From Strongyloides papillosus (lineage: Eukaryota; Nematoda; Chromadorea; Rhabditida; Strongyloididae): DNA of 64,000 nucleotides. The DNA is taken from the NCBI GenBank assembly GCA_005656395.1, contig SRSI01000018.1, forward strand, positions 248,001 to 312,000, written 5' to 3'. The notes below the pieces were generated by a model. It was not told the origin of the DNA, did no database searches, and saw only the letters and a list, made by a program, of their open reading frames with translations. The position numbers and the translations under genes were made by a program. The stretch's first letter is position 1. The number at the start of each line of letters is the position of its first letter. Shown here piece after piece: positions 13,931-23,665 of this stretch.

Positions 13931-16084
13931 TATAAATTGTTACTAACGGAAATTATTTTGAACTAATATTCCGTAAGTTAAAATAAGCTTATATAATTTT
14001 TATAATTGCCATAATTTTGATTAAAATATTATATTACTGATAATTTTACTATGGTTTTATTGTTGCAAGCCTAAATTTTTTATTATGAACTAGTAATTAA
14101 TAATTTATATACTATTTTTGAGAATAGGGACATTAGTCTAATGGCTATATAGCCAATCGCGCCGCTACTTAATTTTTGCCGCGTAATTTTTACAATAAAC
14201 AAATTTCAAAGGTATTTGATTAACAGTTCAGCTAAAAGTTGTTATTTAGCGCGATGTTTTTAGAATAAGAGGTATCCTAAGAATGAAGAATAGTAAATAA
14301 ATATATTTTGAATCATTTGTAGTAATTTTTTTGTGCAGTATTTGTGTTTTTAAGTGAATTTCTATGGTTTTTTGGAAAAAGCACATTATTTTTATCCATT
14401 TATTGATAAGGCATGACCTGTGGCCTCTTTTTGACTGGCACTGCCGTAATCTAGCCCCCGTATAAGGATAAATAAAAATATTTTTACAAATTATTTTTTT
14501 TTATTCATAAATACTTATATAATTATTTAATTATATAGATATTTCTATTTCAATGTTTATAAAAAAATTACTTTTTTACTTTATAAATTTCGCACGTTAT
14601 TGCCTCGTGCAACATAAATTTTTGCGATGGACTAATGTTCACCATCTCCTATTATTATTTGTATTCTCTAAATTTCAGTTGTCTAAACATTTTGTTTTCT
14701 CAACTGAAAGCAAATTTATTATTTTTATTCATATTAAATTATATTCATATAAAAGAATCTCGTAAAAATGTCGTTGCTATACTGTTTTTAAGTAATCTTT
14801 TCCATCATTGTGTTAAATTATATTTTAAATACAAATACTGTATTAAACTTATTACCACATTACTATACACCACAATTTATAAAAAATGTACATTTTAATT
14901 ACCTTATTAGATTATGCACATATAATAGCCCTTCGAATGCAAAAAACTTTTTTATAAGTCGAAAGAAAATAATTTATTTTAATATTTCAAACTCATTACA
15001 ACTTTTAATTATTTTAAAAAATTATTTTCACATTAAACTTATCATTTAAAACAACTATTAAACAATTGTGAAGTGAAAGTTTTTTCTCAACATTTATTTA
15101 TAAAAAAAAATGTTGAAACAAGAAATATTTTATCAGCTATTAAGAAGGTTATATATAACTAATATCTCTTGCTATAAGAATAACTGAAAAAATACGAATT
15201 GTTTGAACATTGTTGTAAAGTAAAAATAATATTGATTATTTTATTTATTCAAAATGAAAATCAACATCAAAAAATCACTAATGATATTTGCTAGAAATAA
15301 TCCAAGTCTTTAAATATATACACTGTTTAAAAACAACTATTTTGTTTAAAAAAATAATATCTACATATAATTAAGAATGATACTAAAGCTATTTCTCTAA
15401 TAACTTATGTAATGATTAATAATCAATAGTTTGTAGTAAATCAAAAAATCAGGTTTCATATTTAATTTTGATTGTTTTACTTAACTTATTTAGTTTTTTT
15501 TTGTATCAATTTAACAACCAAATTCACTAAAAGTTGTAGCTTAAATTATAAATAACGTCTGACTAATATGGCACTAAATTTTTCTTACTAACATGCACTA
15601 TAAATTAATTTAAATTACGGTTTAATTTTTTCATTATTCAATTTAATAATTAAATCAAAAGTATTAATTTTTAGTAAGCACATTAATCAAATTTTCTATA
15701 AAGACACTGAAATATTTTTAAAATATATTAAATTGTCCCTGAAAAGTACTTAAATTAAACCAATTTTACCGCTAAAATAATTGCAGTTTATAAGATTTGA
15801 GATTTTAAATGGCGCTAATACAGTGTTTTCAGTAATATTGTTTATTATTATTTTATTAAGTCTTCCGGAATATGCAAAATTACTTGCATTTTGAGCTGAT
15901 TAGCAATTTGAAAACCACTATCATTTATTAAAAATAAAAATATTGACATTTGTTTTTATATTGATAATATGTTTGATTCTTATTTAGAATATACATTGTT
16001 TTGTTTAGAAATGTTGTTTTTAATCTTGATTTTTTACTAGCATTAAAAAAATTCTTGATGTAAGTAAGTGTTTCATAATTGTTA

Positions 16085-16530
16085 AACTTATAAGAAAAAA
16101 AGAAACAGAAATTGTCTTCCTCATAACATTTTTCGAACAGAACTTAATTTTATAAGCAAATAGCCAAAAATGTGTTTTTACGAACTTGAGAAGAAAAATG
16201 GCTTTTATAAATTTTAAACTTTGATTAGTTGATTTATTTTTAAAATTGATAAAAAATTTTTTTACTCCTTAGAGCATAGTTATGAACATAAATAACGTTG
16301 TTTGAAAATAAATAAGATACGATGTTTTTGTAAATCATTTGAAAAGTTTAACTTCGAAATAGTATGGAAATATAAGATTGTTGAAATTAATTTTTAATTA
16401 ATCAAGTTTTAAACTAAAAAAAGTTACAGCTTTTACTTGAAAAATTCCAAGTAGAATGAGCTGAAAGGCTAAATAAAGCCACGTAGATACATGACCGTTG
16501 CCTGGTTAGATAAAGCCAAATAAATATTTT
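16085..16530 (+). repeat. Diverged copy of the dispersed ~530-bp repeat
   Basis: It shares the block order of the copy near 6016 and of the tandem array at 48940-52620, including an AATAGCCAAAAATGTGTTTTT block that closely matches AATAGCCTAAAGATGTG at about 49022. It is old and degenerate, and no coding capacity is seen. Confidence 0.5.
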
Positions 16531-17162
16531 CGTTAACCAAGATGAAATTAAAAATAAAATGAAAAAATTTAATACAGTTTCTGCTATAAAATGTTATTAA
16601 TAATACAAATGGTATACTTATTCAATCTCTTTTTTTATATCCTTAACTTCGAAACATTTCCTTTGTTATCAATAATATTATTATTTGGCATTAATTAAAA
16701 ATCAAAAAAGGCTGCAATAACGAAAATAGTATAAATATATTTATTTTAAAATTTTATAAAAATACAAAAATATGAAGTATTAAGAGTATTACCCAATTAT
16801 ACAACTTAAATAAATATATTTATTAATACAACTAAATTAATTTTATTAACTTTGTAACAACACAAATAAGATTACATATTTCAGATTACAATTTAGTTTA
16901 AATTATTCCACATATTGTTGTGAATAACAATTTCGATGATAATTCGAATGACTTTGCGACTATAAAAGAATGTTTTTTTATCGATGTTAGTTAGTTTTAA
17001 AAATAAAAGGTTTTATATAGTTGTTATTTTATTTTGTTAAAATAGATGAATTTAACACATATAAAAATTCAGAATCTCTTAATTTCTAGTTTCAATGTAT
17101 TCAAATTTTAAGAAGTTGCCATCGACAAAAAGAACAATTTTTAAATTCATAAATTTGTAATC

Positions 17163-17366
17163 CTGGAGATCCCCTCTGATAAGGAAAGATCTCCAGAATC
17201 GTGTGTTAGCTATGATAAAACTACTATTATATAAATGTATCTTTTATTTTATCAAGAAGAGAGTTAACAAGAAATATATGAATGCTAAGAAAAGAAGATC
17301 ATGTATACAAGAGAACATCTCTTATATACATGTGATTTGGGGCGTATCCGACACAGCTGTCGGATA
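17163..17366. other. Cluster of three hairpins
   Basis: Three stem-loops lie within 204 bp in otherwise unstructured AT-rich DNA. The first is CTGGAGATC with GATCTCCAG (17163-17196, 9-bp stem, 16-nt loop). The second is an imperfect stem of about 16 bp at 17298-17336 with a 3-nt loop, a 2-nt bulge and one mismatch. The third is TATCCGACA with TGTCGGATA (17345-17366, perfect 9-bp stem, CAGC loop). The block is more GC-rich than its surroundings. It could be a structured RNA or an element end; I do not recognise it. Confidence 0.5.
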
Positions 17367-20350
17367 ACAAATTGTACATGGTTTTTTAAGTTTTTTATAG
17401 AAAGTATGCATTAAATTTTCCGATTTTTTTAAAAAAGATCTTGTGCTAAGGATTTTTTTACTAACTAAAGTTTAGAATATTATAATTATACTTTTTGAAA
17501 ATAGTAAACATTTAACATGTTATTATTTTAATATTTATATAAATTTATGCTTAAATTACCAGTTTTAGTACTAATCTGTAGTTTAAAAATAAAAGAAACC
17601 TTAAATTTATTGTTTGATAATTTTTAAATAAGAATTCTTCTGCATGACGTTCATGTGACGTAATATTGTAATTCATTTTTAAAAAACACGTGGCAAAATT
17701 ATGCAATGCAATTCTGTAAATCAATGAAAAAATAACCTCTCATTGAATGATTATTTCCTTCCACTAAGTCAATTGTTTAATATTACACTATGTTTTTCAT
17801 TGGTAACACACAGTATTTTTTGATTTTTTTCAGAAAATATAATATTTTTAATATTTCCAACATATGCATTTATATTTTCATAAAAAAGTAAGTTTTTAAT
17901 AAGTTTTGAAATAACTTTTAATTTAGATCATTGTTTCTAAGATTTTACAACGATAGTTAGGAAAGAAGAAGAAAGAATATGTCAGCGATATGAACTATGG
18001 AAAAAAAATTGCTTAATTTGATGTATTTTTTTAATCATTATTGAAAGCTATTTGTCAATAAAAATTTAAATCTTATCTTTATTAATCAATGGGTGGAACA
18101 TCATAATAGATTGTTTTATTTGCTTATGAATATCTTAAAATGACCCAGAAACTTTTTTCAAAAGGCACAAACAATAACAATAGAAACTAGGCTGTAATTA
18201 AAACTTTTCTCTTCACATAAAATAATCTTAAGAACAAACATATCACTAGCAAAACTCTAAAGGTGGAATTTCGAATATATCCGGTTTTTGTCATTTCAAA
18301 TTATTATTAACTAATTAGGAATTCATTATTTCTAGTTCGGATGAACTGAAGGTTAGTATAAAGAACAAGTACTTTTGAAAGACAAAAAAGTAGGAAAGAC
18401 TATTAATACCAGAAGGGTAAATTTATCTTCATAAATTTTAATACTACAATTTCATAGATTGAAAGAAGCTTCATTGTTATAAAAGCTTAAAACATAATTT
18501 AAAAAAATGTAATATTCAGCTGAAGTTTTTTCAAGTCTCATTTTTGATCGTTTTCTTGAGAGGAGTAATAACCTTTTTTTGAAAGGATACTTTACTACAT
18601 TTTTTACTTATCATGCAATTGATTAATTTCTTACTCCTAAGGTATTATTAATTAAATCGTTGGTAACTGTTTTATGGTGTAGTTTAAAATATCATAATTT
18701 TTGGGATATCATGGTGTTGAAGAAACTGCTTGAACGATCCATTTGCTCTTTTTTTAGTTCAAGCTTTAAAAAACGGTATAAGTTTGAATCTAAGTCTACA
18801 ATGTATATTAAGTTCTAAAAAATTGCACACAAATCATTTTTGATTTTTACTGTACATGTAAATTAGATTAGTGATTTTATTCACCTTACATATAACTTTT
18901 ATTATATAGTAAATTATTTGTTCATTATATAAGGGATAAAAGTTCATGTACATCAAGCATATAGAAAGCTTGTTAAGGTAAGTGTGACACTGTATTTAAT
19001 ACTATAATGTTTATTGTTAACTTTTCTAAATACAAAATGGTAAATTTCTCCTATTCCCAATCTATTTTACTATTCGTCTTCTTCCTTATTATTATTTTTA
19101 TTTAACACATTACTAACTTTAAATATCTTAAATCATATTTCTTTATTGTCTATTCTATTATCACAAATGGAAACTCTGTAACATTTTATGGTAATATAGA
19201 TGACAGACGCCGCTTTCAAATATAAAACAATTTATTTAAATTTTTATTTTTTAGGTATACTTTTTTACTTACTCTTATGTATAATCGTGTTTTGAACATG
19301 TTTACACAGAAATTCCCAACAATTTTCTACGTATTGAATTAAGAATGTAGATTTAGTAATTTGAATAATTTTTTAAATATATATGTACTGTGTAATTGAT
19401 AATAATGATTTTTAATTAGCGAACACGTGGTATTCAAAGTGCATATTGATACATAGAAAATACGTAAAAAATTGGGTAGAATGATATTTAATATACATAG
19501 TTTCATAAAGTAATTTTTGAAATATGCAATCATGGTCGAAAATTTTCAGAAGCAACAAAACGCACAAAGTGGAAATATGAAGCTAATATTTTTATGTGGT
19601 TTTATGTTATTTGAAGACATTGCTTAAGCGTAAAAAAAGCAGTTATTAGATTTTTGACCGCCTTTCACGTTTAAAATCGCTAAAATTTCTCAAGAAACGT
19701 GTTTCAATTATCAAAAAATATGCAATTGGTTAAAATTTATCTAAACTGGTCTTAAACTTAAAGCACAGTAAAATACAATAATTGTATAAAAGTAACGATA
19801 GAATGAAATTTATATTTCAAATTAAGTGTATGTTAACACGTACGATATTTATATATTGAATTATCACACTATGATAATTATAAACAACATGTTTAAAAAA
19901 CGTTGATTTTTTCAGAATTATATCATAAATAGAATAAATGTTGTAATGAAAATATCTTACTTTACTATTATGATAACTATTTGAATACCTTTCTAATAAA
20001 AATGAATTTGTTTGACAATAAAATCAAAAGATGTACCATATTCCATAAATCATATGATAGATTCTTGTTGGAGAAGTTTGGTTCTTTCAAAGATTTAAAA
20101 CATATACAAGGTCAAAAAGTTACAACAATAAAAAAATCTATAAATCATTATATGAGTTTAAAAAAATTATGAAATTATACATATCATTAGATAATGTTAC
20201 CAACAGGTTATTTTATTTATCTTACAAATATACAACAGAAGCATATAATCAATTTTATAAGCATATCTATTAATATATATTATGGGATATTATAATTTAA
20301 ATAGAATAATCTTCAATTATAATGCATTTAATGTTTGCAAACTTTTAACT

Positions 20351-20354
20351 AAAT
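20351..20354. repeat. Target-site duplication AAAT (left)
   Basis: AAAT immediately precedes the left LTR and is repeated at 31404-31407 immediately after the right LTR. A 4-bp duplication is usual for Ty3/gypsy integrases. Confidence 0.8.
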
Positions 20355-20512
20355 TGTAATGGCCCCATGATGCAGAGGTAGGTTATTTAAAATATTTATT
20401 TAATAATACGACAACTGATTAATATAACATAACTAACAACTAACTAACAGAATATTATTTTATTTATATATATCTCTTCCTTCTTTCTGCCACACCCTCT
20501 GGGTGGGCAACA
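20355..20512 (-). repeat. LTR (3' LTR in element sense)
   Basis: 158 bp, starting TGTAATGG and ending GGGCAACA on the plus strand, and identical to 31246-31403. In element sense it begins TGTTGCCC and ends CATTACA. It contains a TATATATAAATA TATA-like run and an AATAAA polyadenylation-type signal further on. It is short for an 11-kb element. Confidence 0.93.
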
Positions 20513-20522
20513 TCCCCCCTTT
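20513..20522 (-). other. Polypurine tract
   Basis: On the minus strand the sequence next to the 3' LTR reads AAAGGGGGGA. This is the expected position and composition for the plus-strand primer of reverse transcription. Confidence 0.8.
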
Positions 20523-20546
20523 AAGGAAATTGTAATTTCCTTTAAG
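20521..20546. other. Hairpin beside the polypurine tract
   Basis: AAGGAAAT and ATTTCCTT form a perfect 8-bp stem around a TGTA loop, extended imperfectly by TTAA/TTTAA. It abuts the purine tract. A role in transcript 3' structure is possible but unproven. Confidence 0.45.
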
Positions 20547-20773
20547 AGTATTTCCTTATTCCTTTATTTCAAAGTTCTTTTAACCACAGGTATTACTGAT
20601 AATACCTTAGTACTTGTTATCGATATTTTTTTATCATGTTTCACTAAATTGTCTGTGTTAACCTTTTATCATTTGATTTTAACATTTTGTCCATTCTTTC
20701 CCATGATTGTAAAAAAAAATTCTTTTACATTGGTAAATCGTATTATCTTTTCTTTTATATTCTTTTTTTACAG

Positions 20774-20896
20774 ATGACAATTGTTTTACTGTGTTTTTCT
20801 TTTATCGATAAAAAACAATTATTGCAAAATCACAAGTATTTAAGAGCAGCAAAAAAAATAAAACTACCATTTGACTTTTCTTACAATAGTCATTAA
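20774..20896 (+). CDS. Possible 40-residue antisense peptide
   Basis: An ATG directly follows a strong splice-acceptor-like sequence (TTTTTTTACAG) and opens a 40-codon frame with a hydrophobic start (MTIVLLCFSF) and a basic middle. It sits between the left LTR and the antisense membrane-protein gene and could be a small upstream exon or uORF of that transcript. There is no family resemblance, and the frame is short enough to be chance. Confidence 0.2.
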   Translation: MTIVLLCFSFIDKKQLLQNHKYLRAAKKIKLPFDFSYNSH

Positions 20897-20939
20897 ATAC
20901 TACGGAGTATTTTTTTAATATCCCCAGTGTTCAACTAAT

Positions 20940-20995
20940 GTAAGTTTTATCTACTGAATTCCTTTATTTAATATTATCTTTTTTTATTCTTATAG
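20940..20995 (+). other. Candidate 56-nt 5' intron of the antisense gene
   Basis: A canonical GTAAGT donor (20940-20945) is followed by a pyrimidine-rich stretch and a TTCTTATAG acceptor (ending 20995), seven bases before the ATG of the antisense membrane-protein gene. It fits a cis-spliced leader; the acceptor alone could instead serve nematode spliced-leader trans-splicing. Confidence 0.5.
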
Positions 20996-21002
20996 CATAA
21001 CG

Positions 21003-21353
21003 ATGGACTCTGAATGGTGTTCACTTAATTGTCAAGCATTCTTGGATATGAATTGCACAATTTCACAGCATGCCTTCTCATTCCCCTTAGGGACTCTTCT
21101 TCAAGAGATCATGAGGGCCGCCGTTTATTTATTGGGCCTCATTGCCTTATTCTGTCTTCTCCTTGCAATAACTTTTATCTCTGCAAAAATTAAGAACATG
21201 GATTTATTCAAATCAAACAATGGGGAGGATGAAGAGAATCAATACTTCCTTCAAAACATCTATGGTGGTTCTAGCAGTAGGAGTTCCAACTCGAGAACAT
21301 CAATTCCACCGAACATCGGTATTGCATCAATACCATTCGACAGGATTGTATGA
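21003..21353 (+). CDS. Antisense single-pass membrane protein of the retrotransposon
   Basis: 116 residues, ATG start, on the strand opposite gag-pol. The N-terminal 30 residues contain three Cys (CSLNC, then MNC) and one N-glycosylation sequon (NCT). Residues about 33-60 form one strong membrane span (GTLLQEIMRAAVYLLGLIAL region, then a Leu/Ala/Ile-rich run). A basic AKIKN stop-transfer stretch follows, then an acidic patch (GEDEEN) and a Ser/Arg-rich tail. There is no cleavable signal, so an N-out orientation with a cytosolic tail is likely. A splice acceptor lies just upstream, and an AATAAA polyadenylation signal (about 21507) about 155 bp downstream. No family is recognised; the layout recalls small viral membrane accessory proteins, which is only an analogy. 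Codon use is clean, with no lesions. Confidence 0.65.
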   Translation: MDSEWCSLNCQAFLDMNCTISQHAFSFPLGTLLQEIMRAAVYLLGLIALFCLLLAITFISAKIKNMDLFKSNNGEDEENQYFLQNIYGGSSSRSSNSRTSIPPNIGIASIPFDRIV

Positions 21354-22504
21354 CTTAAAAATTTTCTAATATCCATAATTTTATCTCATCTCTTTAAGTT
21401 TTATTGACTCCCTCCTAAAGGGGCTTCTTTTCTCTTTTTTTTATTTTAAAAATTTCACTTAATGAAATGTCATTATTTCACTTCTTGTTTTATCATTCTT
21501 TACTTAATAAAGATATAATTATAATAAAATCCTTTGTTTGTATTAATATTGAAATCTCTTGTAATTTTATAGAATGTTTCTTCCTTTCAACTGCAGCATT
21601 CTTCTATTAAGCTGTTAACGGATTTGAAAATTGAACATTATGAATGATAAAATCTTCGACAACTTTATGCAGAATTCTCCAGTAACAATATGCAATTATT
21701 TCCATAAGCACTATGAATTGAGGAATTAATGTAGTTAATCCATAAACATGTCTTGTAAATACATCTTGTTATGTTTCTTCACAAAATATCTCACAAAATG
21801 GCTTATAGTTTTGAAAACTACTTGTAAAAGATTTTAATGAATAATTTGAACATAATATATTTGAATAGCTGTAAAATATTTTCTTGTTAAAATTACGTTG
21901 AATCCATGTATAGTGTAATTAAATCTTCTCTGTTTACCATTTCATACCACCCATATAAGTTAATAGTTGTTTAATTGTAGTTGAAACGTCTTCTCACTGT
22001 TCTGACAAAGTAAAAATTGAAATAGATGTTTCTTGAGTTCCATTAGTATGTGAATGTTCCAGATTTTTAATATAAATTGCAACATCAATTGATATTTGAT
22101 ATAAAATGTGAATATTCTTCCATCTTAGCATAAAATCATAATAATAACCAATTATACTCTTAATAGTAATAGTCTTGAATAACAATTTGAAACTTATTCT
22201 GGCATTTGATCTTTAATACATCAAACATTTCTTTCCATCCTACAGCAATTAACAATTCTGCTTTAATAAAATAACAACAATTCATATTAAATTCCTTTTA
22301 CAACTAACAAATTAATCTTCATAAACCAGAATTCTTTCTTCGAACTAAGTTTTACAATCCGTTTATTAAACAGAACTTAACAATTATGGTCATTAAATAA
22401 TCCAGTATCTTGATTTACTATCGAAATTTTCGTGCCTGCTATCCCCCCTACAAGATAGTGGCATATTTAATCCCGACTATTCCTTCGTTATCGCCATTCT
22501 AAAG
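21354..22504. other. Inter-ORF region of the retrotransposon
   Basis: The plus strand contains the AATAAA signal near 21507 and no convincing frame. The minus strand (element sense) contains fragments that look more protein-like than expected: a 40-codon ATG frame from 22285 (MNCCYFIKAEL start), then another frame through 22185-21994, and further fragments down to about 21600. They are separated by stops and frame changes. This may be a decayed sense-strand accessory gene, or chance in AT-rich sequence. Confidence 0.3.
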
Positions 22505-23565
22505 ATGATTAAAGATATTAATCCTAACGACGAAAACTTGCTAGATGATAATAGCAGTGATATTACTAAACCAACTGATATTGGTGATACAAAACCTGAT
22601 GATCCTCCAAAAGGTAAGTTAAAAGATACTTATATTACAATTATCCATAGTACCCTCCGTTGGAAAAGGAAGTAAAAAAGAGAGGAGCACCATGTCCTAT
22701 CGAAGAATTCGCTCGACAATTAGAAACCAACAATAGATCATTAGAATCTTTTATGTTGTTAGGGGCATTAGGTCGCATGCCATCTAAAAACATATCCTAT
22801 TGTTGTCTAATGTCGTCGAAATCATTCGAGATTTACAATCGTCTTGTCAAAGCTGACAAAATGGACAAATGAAGAGATCAAATTACTCCATCCGCTCATT
22901 CTCAACATGGTGTACCAATGTATATCAATCATGGAGTTGTCTCCAAAACCAATTCTCTACTCAAGATCTATAGTGAAGATCCACCAAACCATTTTAATGG
23001 TGTTGTGCTTCAAATTCCTCTTGGTGCCTCTTTTCCTTCAATGAGGATTCCAAATTGGAAAGAGTTATTAATAGTCTATCGTGGAGGCGCCATTAGTGGA
23101 AGTCTTCCTCCTAAGCTGGAATTTTTAGGCTTAGAAGGTTTCAAAGGATCCATTAATGTCAATTGGAAAGAACTATTTATGGGGGTAACAAAATTGAAAG
23201 TACTTCTGACAGATAGCTGTGAAGTTTTCAAGAAATCAGAGAAATTGATTGCCAAAATGAAAACCCTGCAAGCAGTGATCTGCATGAACAAGCAAGGATG
23301 CAAGTGTTACAATTCTCCTTTAAGAAAAATCTTCATCAGAGAACTCTTAATAGTTCCTGATCACGAAAATAACAACACTTATTTTGCCGATGTAGGAAGG
23401 GCAAAAAAAGCAAGAAAACAGAATCCACGTTTCCATTATTCTGCTAAGATTTACTATAGAAATGAGAATATTCTCACCAAAATATGCTCAACTGAGCTTC
23501 CTTCTACAATAAAAGAAGAACTGAAGGCTTTATCATCCAAGAATCCGAAGACCATGAATGAATAG
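22505..23565 (+). CDS. Antisense accessory gene B (spliced, interrupted by one TGA)
   Basis: A long plus-strand frame runs from 22651 to 23565 (305 codons), broken only by a TGA at 22870-22872. It has no ATG near its start and opens directly after TAG at 22648-22650, as expected of an exon after a splice acceptor. A GTAAGT donor at 22614 would give a 37-nt intron. Upstream there are two overlapping ATG frames: an acidic one from 22505 (Asp/Pro-rich, 36 codons), which after splicing runs in another frame to a stop at 22734, and a hydrophobic one from 22545, which is in phase with the long exon. The body has Cys pairs (CMNKQGCKCY) and a basic patch (GRAKKARKQ). AATAAA lies at about 23611. It converges on pol with 100 bp between. 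Product not recognised. Confidence 0.6.
22614..22650 (+). other. Candidate 37-nt intron in accessory gene B
   Basis: AAG|GTAAGT donor and TTATCCATAG acceptor. The length matches the 31-42-nt introns of the host-like genes in this window. The downstream frame is blocked by the TAG of the acceptor itself, so it can only be entered by splicing or by a downstream start. Confidence 0.55.
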
Positions 23566-23665
23566 TCCTCATTAATTCCTTTTATTTTTTTTTTGATTTT
23601 GTTAATTCATAATAAAAACTTTTTTTTTATATATTTTTTTGTGTTGTTTTTTTTCATTTCAATTA

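Larger units (their letters stand above)
13931..20354. other. Gene-free AT-rich stretch before the retrotransposon
   Basis: Three overlapping plus-strand open runs at 14553-15049 are Phe/Leu/Ile/Tyr rich and overlap one another, so I do not accept them. There is a 14-bp perfect palindrome, TGGCTATATAGCCA, at 14142-14155. A short frame at 20002-20172 (about 56 codons from an ATG) has less biased composition but no recognisable motif. The hairpin cluster at 17163-17366 is listed separately. Confidence 0.35.

Noticed and set aside
14553..15049. Three overlapping plus-strand frames
   Set aside because: Mutually overlapping, compositionally biased, no homology pattern.
17163..17196. Hammerhead-ribozyme-like motif (CTGATAAGGAAA)
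   Set aside because: Resembles CUGAUGAG...GAAA only superficially; the required stem II and conserved A/G positions are missing.
23076..23303. Minus-strand frame opposite accessory gene B
   Set aside because: Shadow of the plus-strand coding frame.
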